The notes below the pieces were generated by a model. The model did no database searches, was not told where the DNA came from, and saw nothing but the letters and a program-made list of their open reading frames with translations. Of a stretch of 21,115 bases of DNA, positions 5,551 through 13,082 are shown piece by piece. The position numbers and the translations under genes are program-made. Source of the DNA: CAYXVU01 sp964468725. GTDB lineage: Bacteria; Acidobacteriota; Blastocatellia; UBA7656. The DNA lies in NCBI GenBank assembly GCA_964468725.1, contig CAYXVU010000097.1, positions 1-21,115 of the forward strand. The letters run 5' to 3'. How positions within the stretch are numbered: position 1 is the first letter of the stretch; each line of letters opens with the position of its first letter.

Positions 5551-8019
5551 ATGCAAAGGTTTTGGCAAGACGTACGTTATGCCCTGCGGATGCTGCTCAA
5601 AAACCCGTCGTTTTCCGCTATCGCCATTGGCACACTGGCGCTCGGCATTGGAGCCAACGCCGCCATCTTTAGTGTTGTCAATGCGGTGTTGCTCAGCCCC
5701 TTGCCCTTTCCAAACTCCGAGCAACTGGTCGCCCTCTGGGGGCGACTGCCCTCACACGGGTTGGATAAACTGCACGCCTCGGCAGGAGAATTCACAGACT
5801 ATCGCGAGCGCAATCAAACCTTCTCCTCCATCGCAGCCTATTCGTCGTTGGGGCAAAACCTCACTGGCAGAGGCGAGCCGGAACGCATCAATGTGACCTA
5901 CGTCACGGCGGACTTCTTTACCGCACTCGGCGTGGCGCCACAGAGAGGGCGCACCTTCTCGGCGCAAGAGGATCAGCTACAACCCAATGCACAGCTATCG
6001 GATGAATCGCCGCCCGCCAACCAAGCAGTGATTCTCAGCCATCGCCTATGGCAAAGTCGTTTCGCGGGCGATACGACTATCATCGGGCAAAGCCTGCTAC
6101 TCAACGGAACAAGTCACCAAGTCGTCGGCGTCATGCCCGCCAACTTCCAATTCCCCGACGCGGAGACACAAATCTGGAAGTTGATGATTTTCAACGCCGA
6201 GGATCTCAGCCCGAATAATCGCGGCGCTCACTTTCTTTCGTTGGTTGCGCGCATCAAACCCGGCGTCACCTTAGCGCAAGCGCAAGCCGATGTTACCTCC
6301 ATTGCCCGGCAGATGCAGCAAGAGTACCCAACCAACTACGAAGACGATAGCGGTTGGAGTGCGAGCATCACATCGCTGCAAGAGGAACTGGTGGGCGATA
6401 CTCGGATGGTCTTGCTCGTGCTGTTTGGCGCAGTCGGTTTTGTCTTGTTGATTGCCTGCACCAATGTGGCGAATCTGTTGCTCGCCCGCGCAGCTTCGCG
6501 GCAACGTGAAATCGTCATTCGCGCCGCCCTCGGAGCCAACCGCTCACAGGTCATAAAACAACTGCTGACGGAGAACCTCTTGCTCGCCCTTTGCGGCGGC
6601 TCTATCGGTATCTTGCTGGCTTGGTGGGGCAAAGATTTGCTCATCTCTATGCGTCCGGCAAACTGGCAACACATCAATGACATTCCTGTGGATGGGCGGG
6701 TTGTCGCCTTCACCTTCGTCGTCTCCTTGCTCACCGGGTTGCTCTTCGGACTGCTCCCCGCATGGCAAGCCTCTCACCTCACCCTCAACACTGCGCTCAA
6801 AGAGAACAGTAAAGCGACCGCTAGTCGCCGCCGCCATCGCTTACGCGCGGTGTTAGTGGTTAGTGAAATCGCGCTGGCGCTGGTGTTGCTCGCAGGCGCG
6901 GGGTTGATGATTAAGAGTTTCTACCGCTTGCAACAGGTAGACCCCGGTTTCGAGGCCGCCAATGTTCTCACCATGCGACTGTCGTTGCCAGAGATCAAGT
7001 ACCCCCAACCACATGGGCAACGCGCCTTCTTTGAACAACTCGGCAACCACATCAAGGCTCTTCCCGATGTACAGGCGGTTGGCGTGGTCAATGCCCTGCC
7101 CTTCTCGCAAACCGGCAGCCGACGAAACATCTCTGTCGAAGGCAAGCCCGAAAATCCGATCAACAGCGAGTTTCGTTTCTGCAACCCCGATTACTTTCAC
7201 GCCCTGAATTTCGAATTGCGCGCCGGTCGCTTCTTTGATGAGCGCGACCATCAAAATTCGACCTATGTCACGGTGGTCAACGAAACCTTCACGCGCACCT
7301 TTTTGCCCGGCGAAGAGGCGCTCGGCAAGCGCATCAAGATGGGCGGCCAGCAATCGCCTTACCGCTGGCTCGAAATCGTCGGCGTGGTCAAAGACTTCAA
7401 ACATCACGGCCTTGATCTGGAGTCGCGCCCGGAAATGTTCATCCCGGTGGCACAACCGCCGCTGCCCACTTGGTCTACGCAGTCTTTATTTCTCGCGGTG
7501 CGAACCGAGGGTGAAGGGCAAAACCTCTTAGCCGCTGTGCGCCAACTGGTGCAAGAGATGGACAGCGAACAACCCCTTTACAGCATCGCGACTATGCCGC
7601 AACTGATTGCCCAATCGGTTGCCCCGCGCCGGTTCAATATGTTGATGATGCTGCTCTTTTCCGTGCTCGCTTTGGTATTGGCGACGGTTGGCATCTATGG
7701 AGTGATGGCCTATACAGTCACCGAACGCACGCAAGAGATTGGCATCCGTCTGGCATTGGGTGCGCAAACAACGGATGTGCTGCGACTGGTCATGGGGCGC
7801 GGTCTGAGATTGACACTTTCGGGCATTGGCATTGGATTGACAGCCGCGCTGGCGCTCACCCGACTGCTCAAGGCAGCCCTCTTTCAGGTCAGTGCGACCG
7901 ATCCGGTAACCTTAGCGGTAGTTTCTTTCATTCTGGCCGGTGTGGCTCTGGCAGCCTGTTTTGTGCCTGCACGCCGAGCGGCAAAGACCGAGCCGATGAT
8001 CGCGCTACGCTATGAATGA
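5551..8019 (+). CDS. ADOP 2: duplicated orphan permease, MacB/FtsX family, 822 aa
   Basis: The ATG at 5551 gives the family N-terminus MQRFWQDVRYA; the in-frame TTG at 5530 would add seven residues and has no ribosome-binding site. Membrane segments are at about 21-45, 287-313, 340-362, 384-405, 433-456, 698-721, 751-775 and 784-805. Contact motifs are REIVIRAALGA (319-329) and QEIGIRLALGA (728-738). The first extracytoplasmic domain carries an extra polar loop (about 140-157, rich in Gln, Asn, Ser and Pro) that is absent or shorter in the neighbours. The second keeps VNET (576-579) and IVGVVKD (609-615). The C-terminus reads ARRAAKTEPMIALRYE, slightly off the consensus. It is the first of six closely spaced permeases and the 73-bp gap to ADOP 3 suggests one transcript. 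The upstream TTGACA (5522-5527) is too close to the start to be a promoter element and looks like a shared leader. Confidence 0.95.
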   Translation: MQRFWQDVRYALRMLLKNPSFSAIAIGTLALGIGANAAIFSVVNAVLLSPLPFPNSEQLVALWGRLPSHGLDKLHASAGEFTDYRERNQTFSSIAAYSSLGQNLTGRGEPERINVTYVTADFFTALGVAPQRGRTFSAQEDQLQPNAQLSDESPPANQAVILSHRLWQSRFAGDTTIIGQSLLLNGTSHQVVGVMPANFQFPDAETQIWKLMIFNAEDLSPNNRGAHFLSLVARIKPGVTLAQAQADVTSIARQMQQEYPTNYEDDSGWSASITSLQEELVGDTRMVLLVLFGAVGFVLLIACTNVANLLLARAASRQREIVIRAALGANRSQVIKQLLTENLLLALCGGSIGILLAWWGKDLLISMRPANWQHINDIPVDGRVVAFTFVVSLLTGLLFGLLPAWQASHLTLNTALKENSKATASRRRHRLRAVLVVSEIALALVLLAGAGLMIKSFYRLQQVDPGFEAANVLTMRLSLPEIKYPQPHGQRAFFEQLGNHIKALPDVQAVGVVNALPFSQTGSRRNISVEGKPENPINSEFRFCNPDYFHALNFELRAGRFFDERDHQNSTYVTVVNETFTRTFLPGEEALGKRIKMGGQQSPYRWLEIVGVVKDFKHHGLDLESRPEMFIPVAQPPLPTWSTQSLFLAVRTEGEGQNLLAAVRQLVQEMDSEQPLYSIATMPQLIAQSVAPRRFNMLMMLLFSVLALVLATVGIYGVMAYTVTERTQEIGIRLALGAQTTDVLRLVMGRGLRLTLSGIGIGLTAALALTRLLKAALFQVSATDPVTLAVVSFILAGVALAACFVPARRAAKTEPMIALRYE

Positions 8020-8022
8020 TAA

Positions 8023-8072
8023 AAGATGAAGTAGGAATGACTCGGACGCATCGTCCCAGGTTCCGCCATCTT
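8023..8072 (+). repeat. Nested stem-loop in the ADOP 2-3 spacer
   Basis: Pairs nest in order: AAGATG (8023-8028) with CATCTT (8067-8072), GGAA (8034-8037) with TTCC (8061-8064), and GGACG (8044-8048) with CGTCC (8052-8056) around CAT. It ends 10 bases before the ADOP 3 ribosome-binding site. Confidence 0.5.
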
Positions 8073-8092
8073 CGTTTTCCGCAGGAGGAGAT

Positions 8093-10492
8093 ATGCAGAC
8101 GCTTTGGCAAGATATCCACTACGCTGCGCGGACATTGTTGAAAAGGCAGATGTTCGCGCTGATCGCCATGATAACCCTCGGGCTCGGCATCGGCGCGAAT
8201 ACGGCGATCTTCAGTCTGGTGTATGCCGTGTTGTTACGCCCCGTTCCTTATCTGGACGAAGCGCGATTGGTATACATCGAGTCGGGTAATCAAATGCGCG
8301 GGGTGGAAAATTTCGGCGGCGCATCGCCCGCCGACTTTTGGGATTGGCAAGCGCAGAGTCAAGCCTTCGAGCAACTGGCGGCGCTCAGCGGTGATGGCGG
8401 CGTGGCGGTGCGTGGTGAGCGGCCAGAGTTGCTGCGCGGCTCGCGCGTCTCGACTAACTTCTTTGATATGTTGCAGGCGCAACCGCTATTGGGGCGCACC
8501 TTTCGCGCTGAAGACGGACTCGCTCGATCTTCAGACACAGTCATTTTAAGCTACCGCGTGTGGCAACGCCGCTTCGGCGGCGACCCCAATATCATCGGCC
8601 AAAGTCTTGATGACGGCAGCGTTGAAATCATCGGCGTGATGCCGCCCGATTTTCGGTTTCCCGAATCTGCCGAAACCTGGATTCCGCTGTCGCGCGATTC
8701 GGGCGAGATGAGCGGGCGACGCGGGCGTTACTTCAACGTCTACGGACGGCTCAAACCGGAATACACAACGGCGAGCGCCGAAGCGGAGATGAAAGCCATC
8801 GCAGCGCGATTAGCAGAACAACATCCCGACACCAATCAAAACCTCACCGTCGTTCTGTCGCCGCTGCGCGAGCGGATGGTGCGTGATGTGAAGCCCTCGC
8901 TGATGATTATGCTGACAGCCGTTGGCTTTGTCTTGCTGATTGCCTGCGCCAATGTGGCGAACCTCCTGCTCGCCCGCGCGGCAACGCGACAAAAAGAGAT
9001 GGCGATTCGCACAGCATTAGGGGCGACGCGGCGGCGGTTGATGCGCCAACTGTTGGTTGAGAGTCTGCTGTTGGCGGCGCTGGGCGGGGCGCTCGGTTTG
9101 CTGCTGGCGATGTGGAGCATCGAGTTGCTCGTCCGCTTATTGCCCGAATCCTATACCTACTTGCAACTGCAAGACGTTGTGCAAATCAATAGCGCCGTCC
9201 TGCTCTTTACGGTGGGAGCGGCGTTGCTGACTGGGCTAATCTTCGGCGCGCTCCCGGCTTGGCGAGCAGCAAAAGTTTCGGTCAATGACGCGCTCAAAGA
9301 TGGGCGCGGCAGCTATGACGGGGCGCGGCAGCAACATACGCGTAACCTCTTGGTGGTCGCCGAAATCGCTTTGGCTTTGGTTCTGCTGATCGGCGCGGGA
9401 CTCTTGATTGGCAGTTTCATTCGCTTGCAACAGGTCAATCTCGGACTCGATCCGCAAAACCTGTTTGCCGTCAATCTCAGTCTCTCGCCTGCGCAGTACA
9501 GGGATGAAGCGACGCGCAGCGCGCGCCTGCAAGAGTATCAAGAGCAAGCGGCAGCGGTGCAGGGAGTTGCCGATGTAGCAATTACCACAGGCTCGCCATT
9601 TCCCTATTTGGTCTTTCCGTTCAATCGCGCGAAAGAACCGTTCGCTACCGAAGAGACGGCTCTTTTGGATGCGGTCAGCGCCAACTATTTTCGCGTTCTG
9701 CGCGTCCCGCTGCTGGCAGGGCGCGAGTTTGATGATAATGATCGCTTGAACACAGAGCCGGTCATCATCATCAATGACCAACTGGCGCGCCGCTACTTTG
9801 CCAACGAAGATGCGCTCGGCCAAATCCTGACCTACAACTTTCTCGGTCGCCCACAACAGCGGCGCATCGTTGGCATCGTAAAAGACCATGTGCAGGGCGA
9901 ACCGACACGCATTCGACCGCAGTTCTATATCCCCTACCGTCAACAGACCTGGTTTTCGCATACCTTATTGATCCGCTCGACAACAGACGACGGCAGCACG
10001 CGGCTAGCCGTCGAAAAGGCCATCGGCGAAGTTGACCCGAAATATATTCCGCTCAAGATTGACACCCCGACAGAGACGCTAACCAAAGCCATCGCGGAGC
10101 CTAAACTCTATACGTGGTTGCTGGCCACCTTCGCGGCAGTCTCATTGCTGTTGGCCGCGGTCGGAATTTACGGACTCATGAGCTACAGCGTCACGCAACG
10201 CACCCATGAAATTGGCATTCGCATGGCATTGGGAGCGCAGCGCCGCGACGTATTGCGAATGATTATCGGTCAAGGAATGTTGTTGGCCATTACGGGTATA
10301 GCAATTGGCATGGCAGCAGCATTTGCTTTGACCCGTTTGATGAAGACCTTACTGTTTGAAGTGAGCGCCACCGATCCGCTGACCTTCACAGCCGTTGGCG
10401 GGTTTTTGCTGGCCATCGCGCTGTTGGCTTGTTGGCTACCGGCGCGACGCGCAACCCGCGTAGACCCACTGGTGGCGCTGCGTTATGAATGA
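8093..10492 (+). CDS. ADOP 3: duplicated orphan permease, MacB/FtsX family, 799 aa
   Basis: Shortest of the seven. AGGAGGAG (8083-8090) precedes the ATG closely. Membrane segments are at about 20-45, 269-295, 322-345, 367-390, 418-440, 673-698, 728-750 and 762-783. Contact motifs are KEMAIRTALGA (301-311) and HEIGIRMALGA (705-715). The second extracytoplasmic domain is the most divergent: VNET is replaced by INDQ (560-563), the segment after SPF (501-503) is aromatic (PYLVFPF) and lacks the 'xxEGxP' strand, and IVGIVKD (592-598) is followed by HVQGEP rather than the usual Lys-His. The first extracytoplasmic domain contains a Gly-rich piece (SGDGGVAVRGE, 99-109). The C-terminus is ARRATRVDPLVALRYE. 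A 33-base block (8182-8214) is identical to one in ADOP 5. The divergence suggests a partner or substrate different from its neighbours; the biochemical role is unknown. Confidence 0.94.
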   Translation: MQTLWQDIHYAARTLLKRQMFALIAMITLGLGIGANTAIFSLVYAVLLRPVPYLDEARLVYIESGNQMRGVENFGGASPADFWDWQAQSQAFEQLAALSGDGGVAVRGERPELLRGSRVSTNFFDMLQAQPLLGRTFRAEDGLARSSDTVILSYRVWQRRFGGDPNIIGQSLDDGSVEIIGVMPPDFRFPESAETWIPLSRDSGEMSGRRGRYFNVYGRLKPEYTTASAEAEMKAIAARLAEQHPDTNQNLTVVLSPLRERMVRDVKPSLMIMLTAVGFVLLIACANVANLLLARAATRQKEMAIRTALGATRRRLMRQLLVESLLLAALGGALGLLLAMWSIELLVRLLPESYTYLQLQDVVQINSAVLLFTVGAALLTGLIFGALPAWRAAKVSVNDALKDGRGSYDGARQQHTRNLLVVAEIALALVLLIGAGLLIGSFIRLQQVNLGLDPQNLFAVNLSLSPAQYRDEATRSARLQEYQEQAAAVQGVADVAITTGSPFPYLVFPFNRAKEPFATEETALLDAVSANYFRVLRVPLLAGREFDDNDRLNTEPVIIINDQLARRYFANEDALGQILTYNFLGRPQQRRIVGIVKDHVQGEPTRIRPQFYIPYRQQTWFSHTLLIRSTTDDGSTRLAVEKAIGEVDPKYIPLKIDTPTETLTKAIAEPKLYTWLLATFAAVSLLLAAVGIYGLMSYSVTQRTHEIGIRMALGAQRRDVLRMIIGQGMLLAITGIAIGMAAAFALTRLMKTLLFEVSATDPLTFTAVGGFLLAIALLACWLPARRATRVDPLVALRYE

Positions 10493-10587
10493 GGTGACAG
10501 GTGTCGTGGATCGGCTCTCAAGGGATGCATCGTATGGCAACCCTCTCTGAAGCTTGATGCCGGTTACTCGTCACTTGCGGAGGCAGC

Positions 10588-12999
10588 ATGCAGACATTTC
10601 TTCAAGACCTTGCATATGGCTGGCGCGGATTGGCGCGGAACCGAGGGTTCGCGGCGGTGGCGGTGTTGTCGTTGGCGCTCGGCATTGGAGCCAACGGAGC
10701 CATCTTTAGCTTTATCAATGGGGTGTTGCTTAGACCGCTGCCGATACCGCAACCCGATCAACTCATCGCCATCAGCGAAGAGAACCCGGCGCGCGGCACC
10801 CACACGGGCGTGGTGTCGCCGCGCAATCTAGAAGAGTGGGAACAGCAAAGCCAAACGATTGCTGCGTTCGGGGCGTGGCGCGATTGGCGCTTCTCTTATC
10901 AAGCGGCAGACGGTGCGCAACTCGTCTCTAGCGCCATTGCCTCACCCACGCTCTTCACCGTGCTCGGCGGACAACCGGCTCTCGGCCGCTATTTTCTGTC
11001 CGAAGAGAATCAGCGCGGGCGCGATCATGTCGTGTTGCTGAGCTACAGCTATTGGCAAACGCAATTCGGCGGGGCGGGCGACATTCTCGACCGGCATCTC
11101 CTCCTCGATGACGAAAGCTTTCGGATCATCGGCGTCTTGCCATCAGAGTTTGAAGAATTGGCGCTTGGCCGATACAAAATTTGGGCGCCTCTGAGCATTG
11201 ACCCCGATCAGCTTTTGGGTCGCCATGTGCGCAATCGGCAAGTCTATGCGCGCTTACAGCCGGGAGCGTCTCTGACCACAGCGCAGGCGGAGATGATCTC
11301 GATTGCCCAACGACTAGCGCAGCAGTATCCCAAGGAGAATGGCGGATGGACAGTTGAGATTGTCGCTCTCCACGATCAACTGGTGGGAGACGTTCGCCCC
11401 GCGCTGTTGACCTTTATGGCAGCGGTCGGTTTCATCTTGCTGATCGCCTGCGCCAATGTGGCGAATCTGTCGCTGGCGCGAGTGACGGCGCGACGGAAAG
11501 AGTTAGCCATTCGCAGCGCCTTGGGAGCCAATCGCTTCCGCCTCATCCGTCAATTGATGACGGAAAGCCTTCTTCTCAGCCTGCTGGGCGGCGTATTGGG
11601 CATCGGATTAGCCGTATGGCTGGTAGACATCATGGTGGCTCTCAGCCCCATTACGCTGCCGCGCACCGCGCGCATCACTATTGATACGCCGGTTACGCTC
11701 TTTACTTTTGCGCTCTCGATTCTCACCGGCTTGCTTTTTGGCATCGTACCCGGTCTGCATTCGACTCGCATCGGCTTGGTCGAAGAGTTGAAGGCGGGCG
11801 AGCGCGGTTCGTTTGTGGGACTGAAGACCTGGGTTCGCGGTGTGCTGGTTATCGGACAAGTCGCTTTAGCCTTTGTCCTGTTGATTGGCGCAGGATTATT
11901 GAGTCGGACATTTGTGAGCCTGCTCACCATGCAGGCGGGCTTCAATCCCAACCATCTGCTCACCGCACAACTCTTCGTGCCGCAGTCAACCTACACGGAA
12001 GATTCGCAGGTGGCCGCTTTGTATCAACGTGCGACCAAAGAGTTTTCAACGATACCCGGAGTCGAATCCGTAGGAGCCGTCTCTGCCACAGCCCAGTTCG
12101 GCGGATATGAGCCAGTCGAATTTCTCCCCGAAGGCGCAGCCGCTTCGCCGACCGGCGACTACCCACAGGCGCGCTATTACGATGCCAGCCCGAACCTATT
12201 TCACACCTTGCAGATGCCGCTGCGCAGCGGCAGAGAGTTCAGCGAAGCAGACAAGGCCGGAGCCCCGGCAGTGGCTATCGTCAATGAAACCCTCGCCCGC
12301 CGCTTCTGGCCGGATGAGGATGCCGTTGGCAAACACATCCAACTGGTTCATTCAAAAACGGCGCTCGAAATTGTCGGCGTCGTCGGCGATATGAAGCGCT
12401 ACGGGCTCAATGCCAAAGTGGAGCCGGAGATTTATTGGCCGTACTTGCAACAGCCCCGCTGGGCAATCTATTTCATCTTTCGCACGACGACCGATCCGAA
12501 CGCCATCATCCCGGAAATCCGACAGCGAATAAACCGTCTGGATGCGACGGTGCAGGTGGTCAACGTTGCTACGTTGGATCAAATGATCAGCCGCTCATTA
12601 GGGCGTCCGCGCTTCAATCTGTTCGTCTTGGGAACCTTTGCCCTGACGGCATTGCTCCTTGCCGTCGTCGGATTGTATGGCGTGCTCTCGTATACCGTCA
12701 CCCAATCTACTAAAGAGATTGGCATCCGTTTGGCGCTCGGCGCGCAACGTCGTGACATCTTCAATCTCCTCATCGGGCAAGGTATGGGGTTGACGATGAT
12801 CGGCCTCGGATTGGGGCTGATTGCCGCTCTTTCGTTGACGCACTTATTGTCGAGTCTACTCTTCAACATCAGCACAACCGATCCGGCAACCTTCATTCTC
12901 GTCGCCCTGATTTTGAGTCTAGTGGCGGCACTGGCCTGTTGGCTACCAGCGCGACGAGCCACGAAAGTGAATCCGATGATTGTGCTGCGCCATGAATGA
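10588..12999 (+). CDS. ADOP 4: duplicated orphan permease, MacB/FtsX family, 803 aa
   Basis: GGAGG (10579-10583) lies 4 bases before the ATG. The N-terminal motif is altered to MQTFLQDLAYGWR, with Leu in place of the usual Trp, and is the least typical in the array apart from ADOP 5. Membrane segments are at about 20-45, 272-297, 328-350, 369-390, 418-440, 678-702, 732-755 and 768-788. Contact motifs are KELAIRSALGA (304-314) and KEIGIRLALGA (709-719). The second extracytoplasmic domain has VNET (565-568) and IVGVVGDMK (595-603), but its variable segment is Gly/Glu/Pro-rich (FGGYEPVEFLPEG, 504-516). The C-terminus is MIVLRHE instead of MVALRYE. The bases after its stop (TGAGGTGAC) match those after ADOP 3, marking a shared duplication unit. 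The 95-bp gap upstream and 83-bp gap downstream fit co-transcription. Confidence 0.94.
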   Translation: MQTFLQDLAYGWRGLARNRGFAAVAVLSLALGIGANGAIFSFINGVLLRPLPIPQPDQLIAISEENPARGTHTGVVSPRNLEEWEQQSQTIAAFGAWRDWRFSYQAADGAQLVSSAIASPTLFTVLGGQPALGRYFLSEENQRGRDHVVLLSYSYWQTQFGGAGDILDRHLLLDDESFRIIGVLPSEFEELALGRYKIWAPLSIDPDQLLGRHVRNRQVYARLQPGASLTTAQAEMISIAQRLAQQYPKENGGWTVEIVALHDQLVGDVRPALLTFMAAVGFILLIACANVANLSLARVTARRKELAIRSALGANRFRLIRQLMTESLLLSLLGGVLGIGLAVWLVDIMVALSPITLPRTARITIDTPVTLFTFALSILTGLLFGIVPGLHSTRIGLVEELKAGERGSFVGLKTWVRGVLVIGQVALAFVLLIGAGLLSRTFVSLLTMQAGFNPNHLLTAQLFVPQSTYTEDSQVAALYQRATKEFSTIPGVESVGAVSATAQFGGYEPVEFLPEGAAASPTGDYPQARYYDASPNLFHTLQMPLRSGREFSEADKAGAPAVAIVNETLARRFWPDEDAVGKHIQLVHSKTALEIVGVVGDMKRYGLNAKVEPEIYWPYLQQPRWAIYFIFRTTTDPNAIIPEIRQRINRLDATVQVVNVATLDQMISRSLGRPRFNLFVLGTFALTALLLAVVGLYGVLSYTVTQSTKEIGIRLALGAQRRDIFNLLIGQGMGLTMIGLGLGLIAALSLTHLLSSLLFNISTTDPATFILVALILSLVAALACWLPARRATKVNPMIVLRHE

Positions 13000-13008
13000 G
13001 GTGACCAA

Positions 13009-13055
13009 TGTCAGGGAAGGTTGTCGCCCAACAGGGCGCATACGGGAGCCTGACA
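13009..13055 (+). repeat. Nested stem-loop in the ADOP 4-5 spacer
   Basis: TGTCAGG (13009-13015) pairs with CCTGACA (13049-13055), and inside it CGCCC (13025-13029) pairs with GGGCG (13034-13038) around a 4-base loop. The two internal loops are nearly equal (9 and 10 bases). It ends about 18 bases before the ADOP 5 ribosome-binding site. Confidence 0.5.
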
Positions 13056-13073
13056 CGGACATCTGAAATCTGT

Positions 13074-13078
13074 GGAGG
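13074..13078 (+). promoter_or_regulatory. Ribosome-binding site fixing the ADOP 5 start
   Basis: GGAGG lies 4 bases before the ATG at 13083. The alternative ATG at 13008 has no comparable site. Confidence 0.8.
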
Positions 13079-13082
13079 AAGC

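Noticed and set aside
13008..13082. 25-residue N-terminal extension of ADOP 5
   Set aside because: The encoded residues do not match other members, and the DNA is the stem-loop spacer.
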